A DNA stretch of 64,000 nt, from contig CM055315.2 in the NCBI GenBank assembly GCA_029255685.2, positions 26,975,501 through 27,039,500 on the forward strand, read 5' to 3'. Shown piece by piece: positions 18,947 through 31,152 of the stretch (position 1 is the first letter of the stretch; the number at the start of each line of letters is the position of its first letter). The notes beneath the pieces are model-generated. The model was not told the DNA's origin. It saw only the letters and a program-made list of their open reading frames with translations, and did no database searches. The translations under genes and the position numbers were made by a program. The stretch is from Silene conica. Taxonomy: Eukaryota; Streptophyta; Magnoliopsida; Caryophyllales; Caryophyllaceae.

Positions 18947-21822
18947 TGTAACACCCCGTAATTTCCATGTCATTATATATTATTAAAATCTTATTTTAGT
19001 AATAATAATGTTCCACAATAAATAAAATTCCATTTAGAATTTATCGTTTTTGACAATGATATTATATGTCCGTCTTAAACTTATACTTCTTAAAGTCGCA
19101 AACAACTACTCAGTCCTTGTTACTAATTTTAAGATAATTTACAGGCATATTTAGCTCTTGCTTATAAAATAAAAGTTGTAGCTCTTTTTCTTAGCTTTTC
19201 AACGCCACCGCAAACACGTCAATACATGTTCTGTGGAGGAAATTATGCCGAAAATACGAAAGGCTGTCACGGACCATCCGCTAACGAGACCCACGCTCGT
19301 TGCTTACTCTTTACTCTTTTCCACATGTCCTTTGGGACACTTGGCTAAGTATTAAACTTTGCCTTGCTGCCCAAGGTCATCCTCCACCTTCCTTCTTCTT
19401 CAAATCCTTCATTATTTTTCAGAAAAAAAAAACTCACACAAAAACACAAAACAAGAACACCATTGTTGTTGTTCACCTCAACCGTAAAACGGTCGTAAAA
19501 TCTTCGTTTCTTATCGGTTTTCGACGATTTTCGCGCCTATATCTTGCTCTCCTCGCCCTTCATCTTTCTAAGTAATAAAAGTATCAAAATTCTTCCTTAA
19601 TATACTCTGATCGTGGCCTTTTAAGGCACGGTTCTCTTAGCTAACCTCGTTTATTTATGTGTAGCTAGTTCGGTTGTCCAAACCGGAGTGGCTTTGAGTC
19701 AAAATCATGCTTATCGAAGAGCTATAAGGTAACGGTGATGGGTTACTCGACTTTTATCGTCTTTGTTTGCATGACTATATGCTTGTAATGTTTAGTATAT
19801 TAGAATTATGTTTGATTAAATAGTGGCATGATTAGGTTCATAAATCATATGTTTGGATGAATTTCATCATGCATGCTTGTGTTGGATGAGATTTTAATTG
19901 TGGAAATTCATTAAGGATTGTATGGTTAAATGAGTTTATGATCATTGAGGATGATTAGGTTGATAGTCTTTCAAGTTCATAGTGTTTTGCTTACAATGGT
20001 TAATTCATGATGTTTCAGCACCTTGACAAATATGTCCATTGTCTTGTACAATTTATTTCAACATCTTAGAGTATCCTCCTTTGAAAATGTTGAAAATAGA
20101 CCCCTGTTTATTTTAAGTTTAGAATCTACCTCTAAAATATCGTAATTTTCTTGCATGTCGTTTATTCACAATAAATTATTTACGAACGTTGCGCGAAAAT
20201 ACTCGCAGAATGGACAGTGGCTCAAAGATGGTTTCGAAAATCATTTTTATACTTTGAATATATTCCGGTCCTTTTCAATAATTAAACTTTGAAGAGTTTA
20301 GATGATGATAGGAGGTTGTTTTGCCCCAAAATGATTTGTTAAACACGTTTTATGAAGCAATACATTTTGTGTGACGGTTTCTGACACACTGTAAAGATCA
20401 GTCAATAACCCCCTAAGTTCGTCTTTTGGAAATGTTCATATGACAAATATTGTAGATAAAAGTCTTATTAAACCGAACCAATTGGCCTTGTATCATTTCG
20501 ATTTTATTTGAATTAATTATGAATTTTACGGCAGAGGACAGCTGTAATGTGAAATGCGTTTAGAAATTTTGTTTCATTATTCAATCCCGTGTGTTCTCTT
20601 TCGGCATGGAACGAATACAAGTGTTGTTTTATTCATCATTTTTTTGGCTCATGTATGTTTAAATAAGTGGGTTAACGGTTATGTTATCCTAAGCTTGTGT
20701 AGGTGACGGTTATGTCATCCTAAAATTGTGTGGCGACGGTTATGTTGCCTTGCATGTGAATAGATAGCGGTGGTACGATTTGTGTATCACTGTAATGAAC
20801 TAACGCCACCCATGCAATGGGAATTTATCTATGTTCGGGATTGGTCGGAGGCAGTGGTTATACGCTCCGGTCCCCGTGTGTCGTTCGGTGTAAGGCATTA
20901 CAACGAGAGGTCTGGCCAGGTCTTAGGCATATAGGCAGTGGTTATAAGCTATACATAGTATTCGGAGGCAGTGGTTATAAACTCCGTAGCTGGAGGCAGT
21001 GATTATACGCTGCAGTAGCCAGAGGCAGTGGTTATACGCTCTGGTACGTCAAAGGCAGTGGTTATACGCTCTGACGGCGTTCATTCTATTCCTGTGTTGT
21101 TTGATAGTTGTATGTTTTGTAATCGGAGGCAGTGGTTATACGCTCCGTAACTGGAGGCAGTGGTTATACGCTCCAGTAGCCAGAGGCAGTGGTTATACGC
21201 TCTGGTATGTCATAGGCAGTGGTTATACGCTCTGACTATGTGTATTCTTTGCTTGGATGTTTCCTTGATTTTGATACTATCTCATATGCGCTGGCTTTAA
21301 TTCTATTATACATGTTGATTCATGTTGTTTTCACATGTTTTTGACTTATTGCCCACGCATTGATCATGATGTTCATGTTTGGTAATATATAAGATTGTTT
21401 ATGAAATTATATACATGGTCATATGTATAAGATGTTTAGTATTACTGTTTACTTGTTTTCTGACGTAAAGTGGCTGGGAGAACCCTTAGTTACTCCCCAC
21501 TGACTGTGGCGTTCATGTTTCATGAATGTAGGTTGGTGCTGTTTGGGGAAGACGTGTGGCTATCGAGCATTGTTGATAATTCGACAATTACCCTTACGCT
21601 TAGTTTAGATTTAATTCATGTTGTTATCGTGGGATACCTTATCCCTCGTCTATTTAAGTTATTTTGTATAATTTATACTTTCTCATTAGTTTTTAGTCTT
21701 CCGCATGTTATTTTGATATTCCGCGAAAAAGTTTTAATAAATATGTCGAAAAGTTTTTAAAAGTATCGTATTTCTGCTGCAAATTATTTGTTTATTTTTA
21801 TGCTATATCGCGGGGTGTCACA
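18947..21822 (+). repeat. 3' LTR of LARD-like 1 (2,876 bp, complete)
   Basis: Begins TGTAACACCCCG, ends CGGGGTGTCACA (near-perfect terminal inverted repeat). Right flank CTTTC begins the LINE-related sequence. Carries the hairpin array 20669-21236. Confidence 0.88.
20669..21236 (+). repeat. Hairpin array in the LARD-like 1 3' LTR
   Basis: Same order of units as 14352-14891, but with one more unit in the last block: CGGAG/CTCCG then CTGGAG/CTCCAG at 21124-21174, where the middle LTR has a single fused unit. Several cores and stems carry point changes (for example ATAAACTCC near 20977), so this copy is more worn. Confidence 0.88.
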
Positions 21823-22099
21823 CTTTCTTTCTCTAGGGTTTTCCTATGAGAGTTTCTTCTAGGGTTTTCCTAGCTTCCTCTTAGGTTTTTCCTTTGATTT
21901 TCCTTGTTTTCAAGGTCTTTTACGATTGTTCTTCATCTGAGGGCTTGTGTAAGGGGTCTGTTGGGGTGTTTTAGGACGCCTTTCTTTAGGGTTTCGGTTT
22001 GTGATCTTAGGGTTTATGTGTTTTTGCGGTTTGTCTTTTAGGGTTGACGTTACGTCAGGGCTTTTTTCTTTCGGTTCGGTTGTGGCGGCGGTTGATAGC

Positions 22100-23059
22100 A
22101 TGGGGGATGACATATCATGGCAACGTGAGGGGAAACAACCAATGCAAGGGGATTCCCACCACGAGAGGGAGGATTTCGTATGGGACGTTGGCGACGATAA
22201 GGAAGAGGGGGTGGAGGCGAACATGCTGCTAGTAGGAAAAATTTGGACGAGTAAGTCTATCAATGTTAGGGCTGCAGTCGAGACGATGGTGAAGTTATGG
22301 AATCCAAAAGGCAATGTGATAGGTAATGTCCTCGACGCTAAAGACAAAATTTTTGTTTTCCGTTTCTTGATGATTAAGGATAAGAGTATGGTGTTGGAGG
22401 GCCAACCTTGGCACTTTGATAAACATATTTGGTGTTTTAATGAGCCGAGTACACTAGGTAAGATTACTGATACCCCACTGTACCATGTGCCCCTTTGGGC
22501 GCGTATCTATGACTTGCCGGTTTGTGGGTGATTAAATGAGCTTAACCTTCGTTTTCTAGGGTCCCAGCTGGGGGCTTTTGTGAGTATGGATCAACTTCCG
22601 AATCCAGAAATTGAACGAGCTGTAAGGATTCGGGTTCTTTTCGACACGCGGAAACCTCTGAAAAGGAAGGTAGATGTCAAGTTACCGAATGGGGCCTCCT
22701 CAAGCTTCCCGGGAAAATATGAGAGGCTCCCTAATTTTTGCTATGGATGTGGGATGATGGGTCATGGGGAAAGAGAATGTGATGAAGGACCATACGAAGA
22801 AGATGAGATGCGGTTTGGGGAATGGTTGCGGGCATCGCCGTGGAAGGTAACCAAAACGATACGAGCAGATGATAAGCCAAGAATAGCACGGTCTCTGACT
22901 AGTCGATTTGAGGATGAGGGGCAAAAGGAAAAACTGGATATCGATAAGATGATCGAGAAGCTGCAGCAAATAGTGGTGTCGTATAAAAAGAAGCTAGTGA
23001 AGGGCGAAGGGATTGGGGGGGGGATGATGGGGTTATCATACACCATATGGAGGGCGTAA
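22100..23059 (+). pseudogene. LINE ORF1 (DUF4283 and CCHC knuckle), one stop
   Basis: RNA-binding protein of plant L1 elements. The frame from MGDDISWQ shows a DUF4283-like region (LVGKIWTSKSINVRAA ... VLEGQPWHFDKHIW ... VPLWARIYDLP) and then a CCHC knuckle CYGCGMMGHGEREC. A TGA at 22529-22531 interrupts the frame between them. The reading continues in the same frame (LNELNLRFLGSQLG), so a single CGA-to-TGA change explains it. The C-terminal part after 23059 is out of frame. Confidence 0.85.
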
Positions 23060-23443
23060 ACGGGTCGGCTGGCATAGCAGAGGACCTGGGAAGTGATGAT
23101 ACTTGTACTAGAGCAGTGGAGAAGTAGGCTGTAACGGTGGAGGGTGCTAAGGAGAGGGGCATCGAATGTCATGGAATCAATGAAATTGAGGCTATGGAGG
23201 AGGGGGTACATATGGAGGAGGATATAGGGGGGTGGCTCCAAGAGGGGGTCGAAAGTGGCATCGGATGGTGAGGGACGGGGATGGAATTAGTGGGACTGGT
23301 AAGAATATGCAGGAGCCTAGAGGGAAACGAGCAAGAGATGAGGGGGCAGTGGGAGTGGATGTGGCTAAGAAACGAAGTGTTACTATCATGGGTGTAAGTT
23401 CACCTGAGGCGGAGGTTGAGACGACTCAACCCCGCCGGGCATT

Positions 23444-25346
23444 ATGAATTGTTTGAGCCTTAACTGCAGGGGGCTTGGCAACCCCGGTGCAGTAGGCGGT
23501 TTGCGGAATTTGCTCAGGCGAGAGAATCCAAGTATAGTCTTTTTTGTGCGAAACAAAGTTACCTAGTGTGGAAATACATAAACTACGTAGCACGATGGAA
23601 GGGTACGATGGTGTGGCTGTGGATAGTGAAGGGAGATCTGGGGGGGTGGCGATTTGGTGGAAAAAAGATATGCAATGCACAGTACGGTCCATGACGGTGC
23701 ACTACATTGATCTTAAAGTTGATATGGGCGAGAGGGAGTGGAGGTGTACGCGATTTTACGGTTGGCCAGCGGTTCATGAGAGGTATTTGTCATGGCAGCA
23801 ACTTCGAATCCTTTCTTCGGAGTCTGATATGCCGTGGCTGTGTATGGGTGATTTTAACGAAGTGCTCTATGCTACTGAAATGAAGGGTGGCCTACGACCG
23901 CAATGGCAGATGATTTCCGAGATGCGGTTGATAAATGCGGACTTCGAGACTTACATTACAAAGGGTATGAGTTCACGTTTGATAACGGACAAGCGGCGGA
24001 AGCTAATAGACAATGCCGTTTGGATAGGGCTATGGTCACGAGTAATTGGTTAGATTTTTTCCCTTGTGCTAAACTTTATCATCTTGACCGAGAATGGTCG
24101 GACCATGCGCCGATCAAAGTAATTCTAGAAGACCGACATGGAGAACAGGAGAAACCGCAAAAACGGTTTAGGTTCGAGCAAATATGGATTGAGGAGAATG
24201 GGTGTGAGGATACTATAAAGGAAGCATGGGAGGTAGGAGAGGTGGACTTAATGGCGGCAATTACAAACTGTGCTCAAAAGCTACAAGCCTGGAAGGGTGT
24301 GTCTATTGGTAAGATTATGCGAGATCTCCGGAATAAACGGAAACGACTCCACCAGCTTAATTCTATGAGCAGGAGCCTGATTCACGTGAAAGAGAGGCAG
24401 AAAATTGTGAAAGAGATTGCGGGCCTATTGAAGCAGGAAGAGGTATTCTGGAGGCAGAGATCGCGCGCTATTTGGCTTCGGGAAGGGGATCGGAACACGA
24501 AATTCTTTCATCGTAAAGCAAGCCAACGGAAGGAACGTAATAAAATTGTTAGACTCACGGATGAAATTGGCAATAATTACGTTACTGAGAAGGACATGGC
24601 GGCGTGTGCGGTACGTTATTTCAAACTCTTTTTCAATCCTTTAATCCTACAAATTTCGAACACCTGATGGTTGGTATTGAGGGGCGTGTGACGGATGATA
24701 TGAATAGCGGTCTGGGGGCTGCTTATACGGGAGCGGAGGTTATTCAGGCCCTGAGTCAGATGAATCCATTAAAGGCACCGGGAGTGGATGGTATGAATGG
24801 CCTTTTTTATCATACCTACTGGCATATTGTAGGACCGTCTGTTATTCGGACGGTCTTAAATATTCTGAATGGAGCTCCTTTCCCGGATGGGCTGAACCAC
24901 ACTAATATTGTTTTAATTCCCAAGAACAAGGCCCCTGACAAGATGACTGATTTCCGACCTATAAGTCTTTGTAACGTTATTTATAAGCTTGTTTCCAAAA
25001 TTCTTGCTAACCGGTTAAAAGTCTTCTTGGGAGAAATAGTTTCTGCAAATCAAAGTGCGTTTACTCCGGGGCGTCTCATTACCGATAACGTGCTTGTGGC
25101 GTTCAACTTTTTCACTCTATGAAGAATGCTCGAGGTCGAGGGGGCCATATGGCTCTTAAGCTTGATATGGCAAAAGCATATGATCGCGTTGAATGGGTGT
25201 TTTTGGAAACTGTTCTTTTGAATATGGGATTTCATCGTGGGTGGGTGGATCGGGTTATGACTTGTGTTAGAACGGTTACATACTCAGTTACTCTCAATGG
25301 AAGGTGGACCGAAACTTTTACGCCGGGAAGAGGCCTGAGGCAAGGG
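23444..25346 (+). pseudogene. LINE ORF2, 5' part: endonuclease and start of RT
   Basis: Begins MNCLSLNCRGLGN, the usual start of the apurinic-type endonuclease that nicks the target. Further endonuclease motifs: GDFNEV and SDHAPI. Then RT motifs PLKAPGVDGM, FRPISLCNVIYK, AFTPGRLITDN and ALKLDMAKAYDRVEW (motif A, catalytic D). Frame changes near 23540 (T run), 23905, 24640 and 25115 break it into pieces. It stops at the LTR insertion inside the GLRQGDP motif. Confidence 0.88.
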
Positions 25347-25980
25347 TGTAACAACCCGGATTATAAAATAAAGGAAAAACATAATATAAATGAATATCAG
25401 AGTGTAACTCAATGATAACTGGGTTAAGGTGGCGGAAACACCTTACCCAAATCCAGATCGATACTCAAATCGAAAACCAAACTAATACATTATTTAAGGG
25501 TTCTTAAAAACTTAAAGCAAAGGTCCTAGACCATTTATTAAGCTCGCTTCGCACATTCCCCAAGCAAGCATCAACCAAACAGCGACCACCTGAACAACCT
25601 GAGAAGGGGGTCGACAATCAGTCGGGAGTAACTAGATGCTCTCCCAGTCATGTTTACAACGATTGAATGTAACCAACAATCAATAACAATTGAAATGCAA
25701 AACCAGTGAACATGTGAGATCATCTATACTCATGAAAGTCTAATCATACTTACCATCATTCGAAGGCATGCTTCGACGATCATGTGAGGATATAAACACG
25801 TCATGACATGCATGCAAACTTACCATACCATGATATTCTCAATGCCAGACGAATGAAACCAAACGAACCTAGACCTTACGCGACCACTAGACCGTGAACA
25901 TTTACAAACCAAATAGCACACGATCCAAAGCACACAAGGCACAAAGCTAGCATCAAAGCATAGCAAATAGAGCGAACGCC

Positions 25981-26402
25981 GCTAGAGCATTTAACTGATG
26001 ACTCTAGCTGACAGAGCATTTAACTGATGACTCTGTCGGGTGTACTGTGAAGTATTTAACTGATACTCCACGGTACTATGTATAGCGTATCACCACTGCC
26101 TATATGCCTAAGACCTGGCCAGATCTTTCGATGCATTAACTGTACATCGAACGACACTCGGGACCCAGAACGTTTAACTGACAAATCTGGCCACCCCCGA
26201 ACATAGACCAAATAAACCCCCGAAGGGCAGCACTAATTCATTCCGATAGTATTTAACTGATACTACCGTCATCTATTCGACTAGCCAACAAACACTTGCA
26301 CAGTTTAACTGACTGCACACTATAGAACAGTTTAACTGACTGTCTAACTCATACGTGAATAACATCACGACTCAACACACTAAAACAGTTTAACTGACTG
26401 TC
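25981..26402 (-). repeat. Hairpin array in the LARD-like 2 3' LTR, core TTTAACTGA
   Basis: Plus-strand core (T)TTAACTGA in stems that change: GCTAGAG/CTCTAGC (25981-26008), GACAGAG/CTCTGTC (26010-26037), GTGAAGTA/TACTCCAC (26047-26071), CGATGCA/TACATCG (26129-26149), CCAGA/TCTGG (26166-26191), GATAGTA/TACTACC (about 26244-26268), then CAGT/ACTG units to 26402. One unit, 26081-26104, instead has the LARD-like 1 loop (GCGTATCACCACTGCC, complement) in stem TATAG/CTATA. Confidence 0.9.
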
Positions 26403-26489
26403 TAACTCAAATGCATAGAAGTATCCAACGGCACATACAAACACAATATTATACAATCATGGAACACAACTCAACATGTGAATCAAGTA

Positions 26490-26745
26490 TGACACGAACC
26501 TAAAGTTATACTAGCACCAACCATAACCTTGAGTCATACCTCAGGTTTACGTTAGTCTCAGCTATAACTTTAACTCGTAATTCAAAGTTATATTAACTTC
26601 AGCTATAACTTTGACTCGCACGCAAGGTTATACCTCTTTAGCCATAACTTTGAGTAATACTCAAGGTTATACTAGTTTCAGCTATAACCTTGAATCATAT
26701 TTTCAAGGTTACACATACTTCAACTTATAACCTTGAGCAACGCTC
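26490..26745 (-). repeat. Second hairpin array in the LARD-like 2 3' LTR
   Basis: Units with arms CAAGGTTATA/TATAACCTTG and CAAAGTTATA/TATAACTTTG around a loop ending TTCAGC. The arms differ in step (AGG with CCT, AAG with CTT). The other LTR (32290-32660) has about three more units. Confidence 0.8.
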
Positions 26746-27738
26746 TTGGCCATTAGCCTTACCGCCATCTAGGGTTTACCTCGCGAACTCTAGTTGCGCA
26801 CACGACACTCATAACGACTTATCGACACATTATAATCCATAATTAAGATAATAAAACATACATGAATATATGAAGCAAAATTAATTCATGACAATAAATA
26901 ATCGAACATGTACTAATCGTACAAACAATCATAAAATCATATTAATCACATCAATTGGCATAAACACAATTAAAAGAGAACACCTAGTTACCTTTTTGGC
27001 AATTAATGAGAATATCCATAAAGAATACGACCAACAAAGTCTTGTCTCCAACACGTGTCAATAACCCCAAAAAGCAACTTTAAAGAAAGCGTAAATCCAA
27101 ATCCTTGTGATAGAAATTGTACCAAACACTCATTCTTTCGAAAACGCCAAAGGGAAAGACATCTTCTTTACCCACAAAACGTAGGTCTAAAGGTCCATAC
27201 AAATAATTCCCAATAAAATATTTTGAATAGAATATATTGTAGAGGTAAGAGCAAGGATTGTGAAAATATAATTTATGTATGAGTTTTGAGAAATAAAAGA
27301 TATTCAACAATGAAGTCAAAAGGAGAAGAGAAGAGAAAACAGACGAGAGAAAGAAAGTGAAGCGCGACACTTCACGCACAAATCCAAAGATTTGACCTAG
27401 TTGCTTGCTAGGTTAAATTCTATTTATAAGGAGATTAGCTAATGGGCTTTTGGTCCATTAGCTCATACAATGAATTATCTGATTATAAATTGGATTGAGT
27501 CATATTAAAACGTAAAGAGAACTTGAAATAGAAAAGTAATTATTATATTAAAATAATTAAATACTACACGGACATTTTAACCCATCCAAAAGTAGATCAA
27601 AACGGAAAATAATAAAAATAGGAAACGGAAGCTAAAAAAAATATAAATGTTTCCGAAATCCATTAATAAGCTTCGAAATAATTAATTAAATAAAATACTT
27701 TTATAATAAAATATTATTATAAAATACGGGGTGTTACA

Positions 27739-27775
27739 ATCCAACCCCCTAAAAAGAAGTTTCGTCCTCGAAACT
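27739..27775 (-). other. Polypurine tract of LARD-like 2 with adjacent hairpin
   Basis: Minus strand reads AGGGGGTTGGAT up to the 3' LTR. Next to it AAGTTTC GAGGAC GAAACTT forms the 7-bp hairpin found in the other two related elements. Confidence 0.75.
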
Positions 27776-30700
27776 TGAATTCAAACATAAGATCAAAACA
27801 AGGTAAGAATTACAAGTGATCATCAACGAAGGTCATCTCGGAATGCTAACACCGCGCACTCTGATACTTACCAACACTTAAACCATAAAGAGATATCTCA
27901 CATCCTCAATGTTAGAATCATATTCACACACTCTACAACCTCAAAAGACATATCAAACTCAAATCATCACTACCCAAAATAATAATTTATCTCAATACGA
28001 TCTAGTAATCGTAAAACCACAAAATTTTCACACATGCATCACTTTTAAGCATGTGGTTAACACTCATAAAGACCGTCATATCTCACATACTATAACATCA
28101 AATATATGCTGCCTCACTTTCACCAGGCTCACTCAAAACCATTAAGTAGTACACTCATCAATGTGTACTCTTTCATCTCATGAACTATCTAACTTCTAGT
28201 CCTCATACTCCAAACATTACTCCACCACTATTAACCATCATTAAACAACATATATAACCACTCAAAAACTTATTACTATTTCTCCAAGTCCAAATCAGTT
28301 TTATCAAATACTCCAATTCTAGTTTACCATTCACCACAAAAACTAGCATTGACCAAAACCTCAAACAGATAATCTCAAAGACAGGAAACTCTTCCAAATA
28401 TGCAAACTCTTCCCTTCACGAGGGACATAAAACTCATTGCTACCATAATTTCCTCAAAGTTGGTAGTGCTTACTTTCATATACAACTCTTAACCTCAAAA
28501 GGCTTAATATAAACTCTCAATAATTCTCTATATATGTCTAGTATCCAAAGTCATCAATCTCAAACCTCAATCTCACCACCTAATCATCAATCACACTCAC
28601 AAGATCCAAATCATTACCTTTGAACACTTATCACCAACAACGCATTTCCATCAAAGCGTAGCAACATCACTATACAAATCTCATCACTGATACTCATATA
28701 AAAACTAAGCTTATAACCTCAATGCGTAGTTATGGCCTACTATCCATGAACATCATCTCAACATTAAGAATCCACCAAAACACTGTATAAAGCTATGTCC
28801 ATCAAACTAATAGCATCCTCAAACTTTCAAACCTCATATAAGACCTTTAACACTACTTCTCCAAAACTGTGTATGTCATCCAAATTCATACTCTCATTCA
28901 ACAATGTTACTATGCTCTCAATCTCCAATAGCCAAACATCAAACTCACAGATCTAACATTTCTCACGAAAGGATTCAAGCTTCCACCACGAGATGATCAC
29001 AAGTATCTCTAAAGATATTTCAAACATTTTCAAGTTACCTTACAAGAGTAAATAACTTGTAAACCAAAACCAAATATGTTCGCGCAATATCACTAAGCAA
29101 ACGAAAACATAGTTTTCGAAAGTATAAGCTCAAAGAGAAATCAATGGAAAAAGGATAATTACAAAACTTCAAAGAAGAAGGAACTGAAGTTGAAATAAAG
29201 AACAAATAAAGAGTAACAATGGATAAAAGATTCAGAGGACAAAGACAAATAAGAAACTTTTGGTTTAGAGGCTCAAATAGAAGAGGTATGGTCGACACGT
29301 GCAAGGATGACAAGAATAGCCGACTCCCAAACAAATTAATAAAAACAAATTTATAAACACCAAGACGACACCTCAAGATAAGACAAATAAAGCACGATAA
29401 CCAGGGTTTTACAATTTTCGTACAATCATCACTCAAGGTCACAACATCTCGGAACATCCTTCCATCATATCTCCATAATACCGCAACACCAACAAAAACT
29501 ATATAATTGCCCATTTGCCATCACTAACTATATTCCTCAAATTATCAACTCTCAAGAAATCCATCTAATCAAACTTAACAAATCAATCCATAACAATCTT
29601 TACACCCTCAAAGATAAACGCCACATTCCATTATAAACATCGTCAACATGCCCATTCACTAAGTCAGCGCTTGTATACTTTAACATCAACATCTCATAAG
29701 TCCATAGATTACAGTTCGTCTCTCTCTCATCCAATCCATAAAAGGTACAACCATTAAATATCTCCTCAACGGATAAACCATAAATCTTTCATAACTCATT
29801 ATAAATCCTCGAAGATTCTTATTCCTCAAATATGATATTCCAATTAAAGACAAGCATAGCCTCCAAAATTCCCAACGTGCTCAATCTAAACTCTATGATA
29901 ACATTCAAACCGTTTCCAGCATTCTATCCTCGATCCATAAATAACTCGCATAACATTTCCTTTAACACAAGACAAAAATCCAAAATTCCAACTATTAAGG
30001 GTATAAGCCACGATATTCCCAAAATAAGATCATAAAATAAATCCACTCATTATGTCTCCCACTTCCACTAAAACTATAAAACCACAATTAAACATCTTAT
30101 GCCAATATCATTCACTCACCCTCTATCCTCAATAAGGAATTCCTCAAGCACACAAAGAACTTAACATTCACTTATCCCAAATGAGATTCCATCCTAACAA
30201 CAACTATTCCCAAAATAAACTTCATCTCAACAACCTCGAATCCCAAAGTTAACTCCTTCTTAACAACCTCAAATACCAAAGTAAACTTCTTCTTAACAAC
30301 CTCAAATTTCAAATTAACTCCCTCGTTACTAAACTCATAAATGCACTTTTCTTTCATACCTGAACATCCCAATCTTCCAAACAATTCTAACTTAATGCCT
30401 CAAAAACCACAAGGGGATCAGCCTCGAAATTACCTCAAACAAGGACGATGTCACCAAATAATCCAAAAGGATGAAAGTACGATAAGAGTAAAGCTCGTGT
30501 TATCAAGGAAAAATTTTTGACCAACATATAACCAAAAACTACATGTAAGAAGTAACATGTCAATGACATTTTTAAAATTGACCATCTTTAAAAATCGATA
30601 AAGCATGCTCAGAAAAATTATAAATGAACAACACTTTTTATAATGACGAAACGTAACATCAAATCATAAACGACACAATATATAAACTATAAATTTGATA

Positions 30701-31126
30701 GAATTAATAACGATGAACATTAAGACATAAACAAACAAATACATAAACAAACATGTAATACAATTAATAACGATGCAAAACCTCAATGTATAAATGCACA
30801 ACTGCATGAACAGTACAAATAATAAATATATGAAACATTAACGCAAAATAAAACAAGTAGATGAATTATACATTAAATACATTAAGTAACGAGATGAAAC
30901 ATAAAGGACAACAAACAAATACATGAGCATACATGTAAAACAATTAACAATTATGCAAAATATTATGGCATAAACAAATAGGTAGATGAATAATACATGT
31001 ACTATAACTAACAATGTTATGAAACATTAAGATGTAAACAAACAAGTCCTTAAGTGTTTCTACCCCCATTTACTCTCACTCAGTTACTAAGTCATTATAA
31101 TTGTAGTCATTAACCACGTGAGATTT
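27776..31126 (-). other. Non-coding internal region of LARD-like 2
   Basis: 3.4 kb with no coding motif on either strand. The longest frame (29035-29514, minus) resembles nothing I know. Composition is strongly one-sided: in 28741-28800 I count 16 C and 5 G on the plus strand, so the sense (minus) strand is G-rich and C-poor. Length nearly equals that of LARD-like 1. Confidence 0.7.
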
Positions 31127-31152
31127 GGGAGCGTGTTCGCTCTGATACCAAC
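31127..31152 (-). other. Primer-binding site of LARD-like 2
   Basis: Minus strand from the LTR edge reads GTTGGTATCAGAGCGAAC, the initiator-Met tRNA type used by Tekay-like elements. Confidence 0.88.

Larger units (their letters stand above)
12428..21822 (+). mobile_element. Non-coding LTR element in tandem form (LARD-like 1), left end hidden
   Basis: Plus-strand element whose LTR (TGTAACACCCCG...CGGGGTGTCACA) is complete at 18947-21822. Going left there is an internal region (15479-18946) with primer site and polypurine tract, then an LTR lacking its first ~850 bp (13485-15478), then a second copy of the internal 3' end (12451-13487). That is internal-LTR-internal-LTR, the product of recombination between elements, not a single insertion. 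The internal region has no gag or pol. LTR ends, primer site and polypurine neighbourhood resemble Tekay/Del chromoviruses, so it is probably a non-autonomous (LARD-like) derivative of that group. The TR-GAG element interrupts it at 12427/12428. Confidence 0.8.
25347..27738 (-). repeat. 3' LTR of LARD-like 2 (2,392 bp)
   Basis: Near-identical to 31153-33670 except for point changes and a block of about 115 bp absent here (present near 32290-32405). Holds two hairpin arrays. Confidence 0.92.

Noticed and set aside
22762..23241. Antisense frames of about 160 codons opposite LINE ORF1
   Set aside because: The plus strand carries the recognisable DUF4283/CCHC protein; the antisense reading has no motif.
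27080..27379. 99-codon frame in the LARD-like 2 LTR, also at 33050-33304
   Set aside because: Present in both LTRs with differing lengths because of small indels, so it is not under coding constraint.
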